A DNA stretch of 64,000 bases from Cyclobacteriaceae bacterium (GCA_016787665.1 JAEUUC010000009.1:1-64000); one strand, 5' to 3'. Positions 17,641 through 25,717 are shown, numbered from the stretch's first letter. Translations and numbers: made by a program. The notes: generated from the sequence alone by a model not told the origin.

Positions 17641-20456
17641 TTCAATTCCTTGTTTATCGGTTGTTGACTTAATTTATAAAATAAGTTTTTTGTCAAAATG
17701 CCGGGAATATTTTCATACACCCTGTAATTTCTTCCTTCAATTTCCCGAAAGTCAGGAGCCAAACCACTCAACAGCATGATCGACTCTGAAAGTAACCTTG
17801 GCAGCGGAGTTTCCCATGGTATTGCAACTCGATCGCGGCTGCTGTCAAACAGAATTACATTTTTATTGAACCGTTTCAACGCAAGATATTTTCCCCAATT
17901 CTTATCAACCTGATAGCACTTTCCATCTTCCCAAAGTTTGTAGTAATAGGTGTATTCATTTAACTTGTATTCAATCATAGAAAATGATTTGTCAAAAGTC
18001 TGTGTTTCGCTTCTCTCAAAACTCAAATCATCCGGATTGAAAATTCTTCTTGCCCAACCGTAATCATTTTCATCTGTTTGTTGTTTTGACCTTCCGTATT
18101 CTGCAATGCCGGAAGAAAATTCTTGCAATGCAACTTGCGGAAAATAATCATTTGAGAATTCTATTTGCAACTCTTTGGAAAATGTGATCAAGTTTTTTTC
18201 TCCGAAATTCTCGTTTGATTTTCCAAATGCACGGATACTTATTGCATCAGGCAGAAGTAATTCTTCATTGGAAGAAAATTGTTTTGTAATTTCGACTTGG
18301 AGATTATGTTTTGGTGCAATGTTTACGACTTCTTCAACTAATGACAAATCCCTTGCTCCGATTAACAACATCTTTCTTCCCTGTGATGCCGGAATGAAAA
18401 TGAATTGTGGTGGATTCAAGACAATTCTTTTTGACTCATAATCATAGTCAAGAATTCCAGTATAGTCATAAAAATTCAGTGCTGCATTTTTTGTTCTTGT
18501 TAGATTGAAACTTGCCGTTGCTTGGCGCTCAGAAAACACTTTTGAGTAGTAGAATTCAAAAGCCCGGAAAAATTCCTCTGTTGTCAAAACATTTTTAAGT
18601 GAAAGAAAACTGCAAAGCATATTCCCTCCGTGATTTGAAACAACTACTTTTGAAATTTGATGAGCGATTTCTTGATTGATAGAAGTAAACAAGTGTGTGT
18701 AGGGAGAAAATCCCTTCTTGCTTCGGAGGTCAGGATTGATAAGATTGCTTCCCAAACAATACTGCTTTGGTTCATCAGTGATATGCCTCCCAAACGAATC
18801 TCGTTTTGGAAGTTGGTTTCCGTCAACCTTCCTTGCTGTGCCGAAAGAGGAAGTGAGGTTATAGGCAACTTCATTGCTTGCCAAATTTTCCCCTTCGACT
18901 CTAATGTAGAAGTCTACATTCAGCAAAGTGTCCGGTGGAAGGAACCAACGATTCCTGTTTGATTGCTTGCGACCTAGAAAAACCTTTTCTTCGGTGTTCC
19001 TGTATTGCAGATAAACTTTCTCATTACCGTCTGAATTTGTTATTTCAACTTCCGGTAAAAAATCATTGATGAATGTTCTGAAATTTACTTTCAGTCCTCC
19101 CACAAGTTCAATCCTCTTTTCTGTGTAAATAGTAAGCAATGGAATGCTAGGATGACTTAAAACTGGATTAAGAATTTTGTAAAGTGAATATTGTTCCGGT
19201 AGCCCCTCAAAGTCTTCCTTTCGGAAATCGCCACTACGGAATGACTTACCCCACTCAAGTATTGAATCTCGCTTTTCATTTTTGCAAAGAAGATACATTG
19301 CATCTGTCTTGGATAGCGATTCGGTTTCTATCCAGTAACCCGTGCTCAACTGATATGTCCCCGCACTTACAAACAATCGCACGTCACGGTCAGGAAATCT
19401 CGCAACCCATTTATTGAAATCGTCTTTGAGTTCAAATGACTCTTTGAATTCAAGATTCAAAGTTTTTGACCAGCCGTTTTTTTCATAGAGATTGTCGTAT
19501 TCTGCAAACTTTAAATCTTCCGGGTAATCATTTGAAGAATGTACTCTAAACGAAAATCTAATCCCCCCGTCATTATCATTCACCCTGAATTGAAGAAACA
19601 AAGAAGCAACGGTGTAATTTCTCTTTATGCGCTGGGGTAGTCCACCTCCTTCAACATCATGTGTTTCACCGGTCCATTTCTTGTATTCACGATTAACAAT
19701 CTCAATAATGGATTGCCCTAACTCATTAGTGTCGCTTTTTTTGATTAGCTCTAATACACTTTCTTTCAGCCAAAGAATTTTTGATCCATACTTTAAAAGA
19801 ATTTTTTTGAGTTCCTCTTTTGAGTATGCTGAATCAGGAATCAATCCGGCTTCAAAAAATAACTCAGGCAATTTGTTAATTGCACTGGGCGGCAATACAC
19901 ATTGCGAAAAAGGTTTCCCAACATGGATCCAATTTTTGTTGCCGAATTTTTTTAGTTCAAAAAATCCAAGATCACAATTCTTAGTCATCACCGACCATTC
20001 TTCAAGTTTATTATACAGATGTGAAAGAGTTGAGAAATTCCCAATCCAAATCTTCTCTGTAGGTTCGATTATGCCGTGTCGTTTAAAAAACTCAGTTACT
20101 TTTCCATAATAATTATTGGCTCTGAAATCTCTCTCATAAGTCTCCGTCAGAGGAATGATGTAGAGAATTAGATAGGCAATGAATGGTGGTGTGTCAGTTC
20201 CATTCCAATTGGTGTATAGTTCAATCGGTCTCTCGACTGGTGAATACTGAATTCTCGAATCCCCCGGCTCCTGCTCTCCATATTTGATTGCATTGATAAA
20301 GTCCATCCAAATTTCTTCGTCCGATCTCGTGCTGAAAAGAGGTCGAGCGTGCTTAATTAAATCTTGCTGGGTGAGATAGAACAGGATATTCTTCCCTGCA
20401 TTTTCTGATTTGAAAAATAGGTTAGCAATATGATTGTTCCAGTCAACGTATGTCAT
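17637..20456 (-). CDS. 939-aa uncharacterised defence-operon protein (DruG/DruH-like by position)
   Basis: First gene of the leftward operon, joined to the helicase gene by an ATGA overlap. No catalytic motif, membrane helix, zinc pair or Walker box was seen. It begins MTYVDWNNHIANLFF and is a mixed alpha/beta protein rich in aromatic and acidic residues, with several strand-rich segments in the middle. Druantia types II and III carry large partner proteins (DruG, DruH) next to DruE, and this protein fills that slot. I cannot confirm homology by eye. Composition is as AT-rich as the rest of the island. Confidence 0.6.
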   Translation of the reverse strand: MTYVDWNNHIANLFFKSENAGKNILFYLTQQDLIKHARPLFSTRSDEEIWMDFINAIKYGEQEPGDSRIQYSPVERPIELYTNWNGTDTPPFIAYLILYIIPLTETYERDFRANNYYGKVTEFFKRHGIIEPTEKIWIGNFSTLSHLYNKLEEWSVMTKNCDLGFFELKKFGNKNWIHVGKPFSQCVLPPSAINKLPELFFEAGLIPDSAYSKEELKKILLKYGSKILWLKESVLELIKKSDTNELGQSIIEIVNREYKKWTGETHDVEGGGLPQRIKRNYTVASLFLQFRVNDNDGGIRFSFRVHSSNDYPEDLKFAEYDNLYEKNGWSKTLNLEFKESFELKDDFNKWVARFPDRDVRLFVSAGTYQLSTGYWIETESLSKTDAMYLLCKNEKRDSILEWGKSFRSGDFRKEDFEGLPEQYSLYKILNPVLSHPSIPLLTIYTEKRIELVGGLKVNFRTFINDFLPEVEITNSDGNEKVYLQYRNTEEKVFLGRKQSNRNRWFLPPDTLLNVDFYIRVEGENLASNEVAYNLTSSFGTARKVDGNQLPKRDSFGRHITDEPKQYCLGSNLINPDLRSKKGFSPYTHLFTSINQEIAHQISKVVVSNHGGNMLCSFLSLKNVLTTEEFFRAFEFYYSKVFSERQATASFNLTRTKNAALNFYDYTGILDYDYESKRIVLNPPQFIFIPASQGRKMLLIGARDLSLVEEVVNIAPKHNLQVEITKQFSSNEELLLPDAISIRAFGKSNENFGEKNLITFSKELQIEFSNDYFPQVALQEFSSGIAEYGRSKQQTDENDYGWARRIFNPDDLSFERSETQTFDKSFSMIEYKLNEYTYYYKLWEDGKCYQVDKNWGKYLALKRFNKNVILFDSSRDRVAIPWETPLPRLLSESIMLLSGLAPDFREIEGRNYRVYENIPGILTKNLFYKLSQQPINKELK

Positions 20457-20466
20457 TATTCTAACT

Positions 20467-20474
20467 CAAAAGTA
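20467..20474 (-). promoter_or_regulatory. Candidate -7 box of the defence operon
   Basis: On the minus strand TACTTTTG matches TAnnTTTG and lies 10 nt before the ATG of the 939-aa gene. No clear TTG -33 partner was seen. All five downstream genes overlap or are separated by at most 11 nt, so this single promoter could serve the whole system. Confidence 0.45.
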
Positions 20475-20754
20475 TCAAGGCAACATGTATGGTCTTCCTA
20501 TTTGGGTTTGGATTCCGCTCTTGCCACTGCCCAAGTACCATGCAAGGCCAATTATTTGAACCCCAGGGTACCAATTGATGCCAAAGATTCGCTTGTTGGT
20601 TACAGTCGGTTCTTCCCAACCCTAATTTAGCTCACCCATCCATACGCCAGACGCGGAGGGGCGGATTTTTTTTGGGGGCGGGGGCTGGATATTGGATACT
20701 GGATGCTAGATGCTAGATACTGGATTTTGGACGCTGGCGGCCAGCGGGGCGGCA
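20475..20754. other. Right border of AT-rich island, intergenic
   Basis: Composition returns to the host level by about 20640. The stretch holds a GC-rich segment with a T-run (20661-20674) and the first 7-bp tandem array (20694-20737). No gene, integrase or inverted terminal repeat was seen. Confidence 0.45.
20694..20737. repeat. 7-bp tandem array (CTGGATA-type), array A
   Basis: Degenerate copies of a 7-mer close to CTGGATA / CTAGATG. The same unit forms arrays at five other places up to 23.3 kb. Confidence 0.8.
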
Positions 20755-21330
20755 TTATTTCATGGCTTCCCAATCGTGCCATTTGATGTCGCGGCCGGGG
20801 TAGGCTGCCTTTTTAAACGGCCAGTCCTTTTTTATCCACTGCTTTACCGCAGTAAACAGGATGGCATCCAGCCCCCGGGCTACTTCGCTGGCCCGCACCC
20901 ACATGATGATTTCCGCATCATAGTCGCCTTTGGTGGTGGGGTACATATACAGGCAGCCGAGCACCTGACTTTCGTCCAAACTCACCACGGTGTAGGTAAA
21001 CGACCGCCTGGTTTGAAATTCCTTCTGGTGCCACCCCAGGTCAATCAGGTTCTGCTCGAAGGTTAAATCGCGGGTTGGCCAGGTGGAGCCGGGGCCAAAG
21101 GAGCCTTGCAGGTGATCGATACTGGTCATCACGGCATCGTAGTCTTTCACCACATCGTTTACGGTGAGCATGCGGGCCCGGAAGTGCGGGGTCTCCAGTG
21201 TCGCGGGCACCGCGAAGTCGGCCGGCACAAAAGGCCGGGGCTGGGCCACCGTGCATTTTGAAAAGGCCATGGCCGCGAGAAGCCCTGAAAAAATGATCGT
21301 GATCGGGTTACACCTGCGTGGGAAATGCAT
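20755..21330 (-). CDS. GNAT-like N-acetyltransferase fold protein with signal peptide
   Basis: A 191-aa protein with an N-terminal hydrophobic segment ending near VAQP. The body has GNAT-like features: an early FRARMLTVNDVVKDYDAV segment and a central strand pair TYTVVSLDESQVLGCLYMYP, where GNAT enzymes bind acetyl-CoA. The classical Q/RxxGxG/A loop is not obvious, so catalytic ability is uncertain. A start further in, without the hydrophobic leader, is possible. It is flanked on both sides by 7-bp tandem arrays. Confidence 0.55.
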   Translation of the reverse strand: MHFPRRCNPITIIFSGLLAAMAFSKCTVAQPRPFVPADFAVPATLETPHFRARMLTVNDVVKDYDAVMTSIDHLQGSFGPGSTWPTRDLTFEQNLIDLGWHQKEFQTRRSFTYTVVSLDESQVLGCLYMYPTTKGDYDAEIIMWVRASEVARGLDAILFTAVKQWIKKDWPFKKAAYPGRDIKWHDWEAMK

Positions 21331-21360
21331 AACGGTTGGGTTGGTTTAGGGCAAGGTACG

Positions 21361-21412
21361 TACTGGATGCTGGATGCTGGATACTAGATTCTGGATACTG
21401 GATACTGGATTT
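21361..21412. repeat. 7-bp tandem array B
   Basis: Seven or so copies of CTGGATA/CTGGATG/CTAGATT, immediately followed by the first copy of the hairpin repeat at 21423. Confidence 0.8.
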
Positions 21413-21422
21413 TTGTGCTTGG

Positions 21423-21469
21423 AAGGCGTTCGGAGCACTAACCCGGTTTCGACTGGCTCAACCTGACAG
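21423..21469 (+). repeat. Dispersed REP-like repeat, copy 1 (short form)
   Basis: A 47-nt unit starting AAGGCGTTCGGAGCACTAAC and ending CTCAACCTGACAG. This short form lacks the central 15-nt hairpin insert seen in copies 2 and 3. Confidence 0.85.
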
Positions 21470-21477
21470 CAAGTTTA

Positions 21478-21530
21478 GGCTGGATACTGGAGGCTGGAGG
21501 CTGGATGCTGGATACTGGATACTGGATTTT
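21478..21530. repeat. 7-bp tandem array C
   Basis: Copies of CTGGATA and CTGGAGG between REP-like copies 1 and 2. Confidence 0.8.
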
Positions 21531-21539
21531 TGTGTTTGG

Positions 21540-21601
21540 AAGGCGTTCGGAGCACTAACCCGGTTTCGACTGTCCGATCAAAGTCGGACTCAACCTGACA
21601 G
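21540..21601 (+). repeat. Dispersed REP-like repeat, copy 2 (hairpin form)
   Basis: Same unit as 21423 but with an internal stem TCCGA-TCAAAG-TCGGA. Almost identical to copy 3. Confidence 0.85.
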
Positions 21602-21639
21602 TAGGTTTTGTTTACTGCTTTGTCAGCCTGAGCTTGTCG

Positions 21640-21701
21640 AAGGCGTTCGGAGCACTAACCCGGTTTCGACTGTCCGATCAAAGTCGGACTCAACCTGACA
21701 G
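21640..21701 (+). repeat. Dispersed REP-like repeat, copy 3 (hairpin form)
   Basis: Preceded by CAGCCTGAGCTTGTCG, so a longer form of the unit starts near 21624. Internal hairpin as in copy 2. A diverged inverted copy is at about 44735-44797. Confidence 0.85.
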
Positions 21702-21711
21702 CGAGTTTAGG

Positions 21712-21746
21712 CTGGAGGCTGGATACTGGATACTCGATACTGGATT
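21712..21746. repeat. 7-bp tandem array D
   Basis: Copies of CTGGATA between REP-like copies 3 and 4. Confidence 0.75.
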
Positions 21747-21757
21747 TTTGGGCTTGG

Positions 21758-21804
21758 AAGGCGTTCGGAGCACTAACCCGGTTTCGACTGGCTCAACCTG
21801 ACAG
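21758..21804 (+). repeat. Dispersed REP-like repeat, copy 4 (short form)
   Basis: Short form without the hairpin insert, nearly identical to copy 1. Confidence 0.85.
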
Positions 21805-21812
21805 TAGGTTTA

Positions 21813-21926
21813 GGCTGGATGCTGGATACTAGATACTAGATTCTGGATTCTGGATACTAGATTCTGGATTCTGGATACTAGATTCTGAATGCTGGATTCT
21901 AGATTCTGAAAGCTGGATGCTGGCTA
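21813..21926. repeat. 7-bp tandem array E (longest)
   Basis: About sixteen tandem copies of a 7-mer alternating CTGGATA, CTAGATA, TTCTGGA and similar. The array ends just inside the 3' end of the ORF6N gene, whose stop codon is at 21924. Confidence 0.8.
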
Positions 21927-22454
21927 CTTTGCCTTTCCGATTTTGAAGCCTATCGGCTGGGCATCCTTTTCCTGCCGGATCAGTTTTTGAATGGCATCGA
22001 ACACCAATTTAAAGCGCTGGTCGTACTTCTTTTCGAGTTGACGGATTTTTGCGGCCAGGTCTTTATGGGTCTCCATGAGTTTGCGCAGTGCCACAAACGT
22101 GCGCATAATCGCAATGTTGGTCTCGATCGCCCGAGGGCTGTTGAGAATGCCGCTAAGCATGGCTACTCCTTGTTCGGTGAAGGCCAGTGGTAGTTTTCTT
22201 CGCCCACCCCGACCTTTCTTTGATATCACAATTTGTGACATCAAGTCATTGAATTCCTCGCGTGTTAGTTCAAACATGAAATCAGCCGGAAAACGACCAG
22301 CATTTCGCTTTACTGCCTGGTTTAATACCCTGGTCTCAACACCATACAAAAGAGCTAAATCAGCATCGAGCAATACCTTTTCTCCACGCAGAAACAGAAT
22401 TTTTGTAGCAATGAAATCCGTTGTGGCTAGTACGGATAGTTGTTTCTCTTTCAT
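21924..22454 (-). CDS. ORF6N domain protein (KilA/phage antirepressor type)
   Basis: A 176-aa protein. The ORF6N DNA-binding domain spans about residues 12-100, seen as KILFLRGEKVLLDADLALLY, VLNQAVKRNAGRFP and LPLAFTEQGVAMLSGIL. A coiled-coil tail follows (about 110-165). Such genes occur singly in many Bacteroidota genomes and in phages, and presumably regulate transcription. It lies alone inside a repeat-rich zone, and its 3' end touches a tandem array, which suggests a mobile history. Confidence 0.85.
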   Translation of the reverse strand: MKEKQLSVLATTDFIATKILFLRGEKVLLDADLALLYGVETRVLNQAVKRNAGRFPADFMFELTREEFNDLMSQIVISKKGRGGRRKLPLAFTEQGVAMLSGILNSPRAIETNIAIMRTFVALRKLMETHKDLAAKIRQLEKKYDQRFKLVFDAIQKLIRQEKDAQPIGFKIGKAK

Positions 22455-22537
22455 ATCTCCTTAACCCAAGGACGCCAATAGCGACTTGAATTTACTTAGA
22501 CAGAATCAATACTTGAAACGCCCCCGTTAGTAGTTGC

Positions 22538-22720
22538 CTCAGGATAAGGCTTCGAAAAGAGAGGGCGGGCGAAACCCAACGATTCGTCATGGCGAGGAAC
22601 CGAAGGTGACGAAGCCATCTCTGCCGCTCATCGTAACCCTTGGCATTGGGGTAGCCTCTGGCAGTAGGGATTGCTTCGTCCTCGTCTCTCATTCTTCGAG
22701 ACTCGATCCTCGCAATGACG
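22538..22720 (+). repeat. 183-bp palindromic element, copy 1 (MITE-like)
   Basis: The inner part, 22585-22720, is bounded by CGTCATGGCGAGGA and TCCTCGCAATGACG, which are near-perfect inverted ends. The CGTCATNGCGAGG end is a motif I recall from many bacterial intergenic repeats. No coding capacity. Confidence 0.85.
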
Positions 22721-22921
22721 GGAGGTGCGGGACCAAACAAAAAAGTAAACCGTATTCTGAGCGGAAGGCGTGAACGGGCCAGGGCGTAAGCGAATGACTG
22801 GTGGAACAAAGCGGCTGTTGCGTGGTGATGGGTAGCGAAGAATCCCCCGTTAGTAGTTCGGTGTTACGAGAGGGGGATCCTTCCCGCCTGTTTGGCGGGC
22901 AAGCGTCCTCGCTTCGCGGGA

Positions 22922-23104
22922 CTCAGGATAAGGTTTCGAAAAGAGAGGGCGGGCGAAACCCAACGATTCGTCATGGCGAGGAACCGAAGGTGACGAAGCC
23001 ATCTCTACCGTTCATCGTAACCGTTGGCATTGGGGTTGCCTCTGGCAGCAGGGATTGCTTCGTCCTCGTCTCTCATTCTTCGAGACTCGGTCCTCGCCAT
23101 GACG
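22922..23104 (+). repeat. 183-bp palindromic element, copy 2
   Basis: Direct copy of 22538-22720, offset by exactly 384 bp with no gaps and only a few base differences. The inverted ends are at 22969 and 23104. Confidence 0.85.
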
Positions 23105-23227
23105 AAGAGTGCGAGACCACAACCCACGCGGCCGGGATGCGGAGGGCTTGGTGCCCGCGCGCTTCGCGCGGGTACGGAGCGAACAGCGACCCCGGAGCAG
23201 CCCGTTAGCCGCCCAAGGGTAAAACTG

Positions 23228-23317
23228 ATTCTGGATACTCGATGCTAGATACTGGGTACTGGATACTGGATACTAGATACTAGATTCTGGATTCTGGATA
23301 CTAGATACTGGATGCTA
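23228..23317. repeat. 7-bp tandem array F
   Basis: About a dozen degenerate copies of CTGGATA/CTAGATA, directly next to the AACAACTA array. Confidence 0.8.
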
Positions 23318-23324
23318 GTCGCTA

Positions 23325-23392
23325 ACCACGAACAACTAACAACGAACAACTAACAACGAACAACTAACAACTAACAGCTAACAACCAGCAAC
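23325..23392. repeat. AACAACTAACAACG tandem array
   Basis: Tandem units of 14 to 15 nt (AACAACTAACAACG, then AACTAACAACTAACAG variants) end 11 nt before the cytochrome gene's stop codon at 23403. Low complexity, no coding sense. Confidence 0.8.
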
Positions 23393-23402
23393 TCATACCC
23401 AT

Positions 23403-24470
23403 TCAGCGCATCTCACTAATCCACCTGCGCACGAGTTCCACGCCTTCCTCATGCACCAATGTGCGGCCGAGCTCGGGCATCATAATGCCGGGGTGGGTGG
23501 ATTCGATGCGATATTGCAAAATGGATTGATCGGGCTGGCCGGGCACAATGCTGTACAACCGTCCGCCCGAACCTTTGCCTGCGGCCACAGGCGCTTTGCC
23601 TATGCCGAGTTTGGCGCGATCGGTAACGCTGGCGAGCAAATGCAGCCCGCTGGTTTTGCCGGGGCCATCGGGCCGGTGGCAGTGCGCGCAGTTGATCTCC
23701 AGCCACGCGCGGGCGCGCGCTTCGGTGGTTTCGCGCGCATCGTCATAGGCCGCCAGGCGCGGCAGCGCAGCCTCGGCCGGCAGCTCCAGCACGCCCCGCT
23801 GCTGCCACTCCACCAGTTGCGTCTGCGCATGGCCGGGCAGGCGCCCGTTCAGTTGCCGGGCCGAAGGACCAATGGGCACTACCTGATCTCCGCGCCAATG
23901 GCAACCCTTGCACTGGTTGGCATTGGGTATGGAGTACTTCGCCTGGCGCGTTTGTCCATCAAGGTGCAGCCACGAAACAGTCGTAGTCTTGCCGCCCACC
24001 TCCAGGTACGCTTCGGTTTGTTCGTCATTCCAGATGTAGGGCAGTGCCTTCCACTCTCCGTTCTGCAACAGCAGCAGGCGCGTTTCCAGAATTTTACGCT
24101 CGCCTTCGGGCTGACGAAAATCGGCCGGGTAATAAAAATTTTTGATCAGCACGGTGCCCTCGGGAAAATCGAGCACCTCGGTGCCGTTGTACCCCACGCG
24201 CTGGCCGGCCGGTAGGCTCACAAACCGTTGCTTGAAGGCGTAGTCGGTAAACAAAGCGGAGTTCAGTTCGTAGGGCCACACGCCCTCGGCCGGTTGTAGG
24301 TTTTTGAGGTCGCCTGTAAAAAATCCGTAGGCCGACAGGGTGGGTTTGCCCAGTGCCGATAAGTCGGTGGCCACGGGCTCTTCTTCGGCTATCACCACAT
24401 CCTGCTTTTCGGGCTGCCGGCAGGCCAGCACCGCGAACATCAGGCACCACCACCACGCGTTGTGTTTCAT
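23403..24470 (-). CDS. Diheme c-type cytochrome lipoprotein (SO2930/HNE_0200-like)
   Basis: A 355-aa protein with a lipoprotein signal (lipobox LAC near residue 17). Two haem-binding CxxCH motifs are present: CKGCH in the middle and CAHCH in the C-terminal third, followed by HRPDGPG. The architecture matches the uncharacterised diheme family that regularly pairs with a beta-helix protein. ATG 24470 overlaps the beta-helix gene's stop by ATGA, so the two are translationally coupled. Located in the periplasm or at a membrane. The electron partner is unknown. Confidence 0.85.
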   Translation of the reverse strand: MKHNAWWWCLMFAVLACRQPEKQDVVIAEEEPVATDLSALGKPTLSAYGFFTGDLKNLQPAEGVWPYELNSALFTDYAFKQRFVSLPAGQRVGYNGTEVLDFPEGTVLIKNFYYPADFRQPEGERKILETRLLLLQNGEWKALPYIWNDEQTEAYLEVGGKTTTVSWLHLDGQTRQAKYSIPNANQCKGCHWRGDQVVPIGPSARQLNGRLPGHAQTQLVEWQQRGVLELPAEAALPRLAAYDDARETTEARARAWLEINCAHCHRPDGPGKTSGLHLLASVTDRAKLGIGKAPVAAGKGSGGRLYSIVPGQPDQSILQYRIESTHPGIMMPELGRTLVHEEGVELVRRWISEMR

Positions 24471-25717
24471 AGCCGTGCCTGCGCAGGTGGACACTCAAAC
24501 GGCTTCACGTCTTTCGAGAGGTTTTCAAAGTCGTTGCCGGCATCGAGGTTGATGAACGTGATGTCGCCATTGTCCTGGATGCAAATGGCGCGCTCGGGTT
24601 GTTTGGGGTTGGCGATGCCATCGAACAACACATCGGGCGGGTTCATGAACGATTTGGTAAGCAACAGCTTGCCGATGTCGCTCTGTGTGGTGGGGAACCA
24701 GTGTTTGTTTTGAAAGGTGTTGCGGTGCACGCTGATGTGGTGCGGAAACGGATTGTAGAGCGAGTCTTCGCGGAAGCGGTTGTTCACGGTTTGCACGCCT
24801 CCGATGGAATTGGTCTGCTCCTGCTCGCCCTCGTTGAGCGCAGCCACCAGTTCGTAGCTGACAATGGCCAGGCCTACGGAGCGATTGTCTTCGATGCGGT
24901 TGTCGAACACCTCGAGGTTATGGGTGGCCAGCACCATCATGCCGGAGCCGGGCGGAATACTGGCTACGATGTTTCCTTTTTGCGCGAAGTTGTCGTGGTT
25001 ATTGTCGTGGATGTGGTTGTTGTACACGCGGGTGGTATGGCCGTAGGTGGTGAGGCCGGGCAGGTCGAATACGAGCAGGCCTCCGGTGTTTTCGTAGGCT
25101 TCGTTGCCGTAGATTTCTACATACTTGGAGTTTTCAGCTTCAATGCCGGCTACATTCCAGTAGGCTTTGTTGTTGCGAATGATCACACTGTCGGACTGGC
25201 CCACGTAAATGCCGGCATCGGAGCTGCCCATGGCGATGCATTCTTCCATGAGCACATTTTTGCACAGCACGGGGTAGAGCGCATAGGCCCCGTTTTCTGT
25301 TTTCGGTCCCTCCGACCACACGGAGCGTATTCTGCGCAGCGTGATGCCGCGCGTGTCGTTCACTTTCAGGTTATCGCCTTTGGCATCTTCTACGGAAAAG
25401 TCTTGCAACACAATGTTGACGCCATTACTCACTTGCAGCCCCTGGGCGCCCTCGGTTTGATTCTTCCACGAGAGAATGGTTTTGTCCATACCCTGTCCGC
25501 GGATGACGACATTTTTCTTGCCGTCCATCACCAGTGTTTTGGTGAACATGAAGTGGCCTTCGGGCAGGTCGATGGTGTCGCCATCGGCCACGGTGATGAA
25601 TTGGGTCTGCAACGATTTTTCGATGCTGTTCCAGGTGCGCACTTCGGGGGCTGGGGCAGAGCAGCCGATGACCGCGGCTGCTGTCAGCAGGAGAACGGAG
25701 CCGGTTGATAGCTTCAT
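24467..25717 (-). CDS. Parallel beta-helix repeat lipoprotein
   Basis: A 416-aa protein with a lipoprotein signal (VIGC near residue 19). The long right-handed beta-helix has repeating blocks such as NGVNIVLQDFSVEDAKGDN, SDSVIIRNNKAYWNVAGI, KYVEIYGNEAYENTGG and TRVYNNHIHDNNHDN. Such folds often bind or cleave polysaccharide, but no lyase active site was recognised. The family occurs in two-gene pairs with the diheme cytochrome found here; the function of the pair is not established. The ATG at 25717 puts the signal first; the open frame extends upstream with no signal. Confidence 0.87.
   Translation of the reverse strand: MKLSTGSVLLLTAAAVIGCSAPAPEVRTWNSIEKSLQTQFITVADGDTIDLPEGHFMFTKTLVMDGKKNVVIRGQGMDKTILSWKNQTEGAQGLQVSNGVNIVLQDFSVEDAKGDNLKVNDTRGITLRRIRSVWSEGPKTENGAYALYPVLCKNVLMEECIAMGSSDAGIYVGQSDSVIIRNNKAYWNVAGIEAENSKYVEIYGNEAYENTGGLLVFDLPGLTTYGHTTRVYNNHIHDNNHDNFAQKGNIVASIPPGSGMMVLATHNLEVFDNRIEDNRSVGLAIVSYELVAALNEGEQEQTNSIGGVQTVNNRFREDSLYNPFPHHISVHRNTFQNKHWFPTTQSDIGKLLLTKSFMNPPDVLFDGIANPKQPERAICIQDNGDITFINLDAGNDFENLSKDVKPFECPPAQARL

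Larger units (their letters stand above)
22455..23402. other. Repeat-rich intergenic region without genes
   Basis: It contains a duplicated 183-bp palindromic element, two perfect short hairpins (22883-22899 CCCGCC/GGCGGG and 23154-23172 CCCGCGC/GCGCGGG), and two tandem arrays. Open frames here are made of repeat sequence and are not supported as genes. Confidence 0.7.

Noticed and set aside
8705..20456. DISARM or BREX system
   Set aside because: There is no DrmB, DrmC (PLD), PglX or PglZ-type protein; the helicase is much larger than DrmA.
21336..21698. 120-aa open frame with WILD/GYW repeats
   Set aside because: It is built from the 7-bp array (21 nt give seven codons) and hairpin repeats, with no promoter or homologue-like domain.
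22534..23208. Open frames of 79 and 135 aa
   Set aside because: Both lie within the duplicated palindromic element and its flanks, so their similarity to each other reflects the repeat.
20694..23392. CRISPR array
   Set aside because: Repeats are 7-14 nt tandem units or hairpin elements without 20-40-nt unique spacers, and no cas1/cas2 is present.
24599..25708. 369-aa plus-strand frame
   Set aside because: Antisense to the beta-helix gene; Val/Gly/His-rich composition is typical of a shadow.
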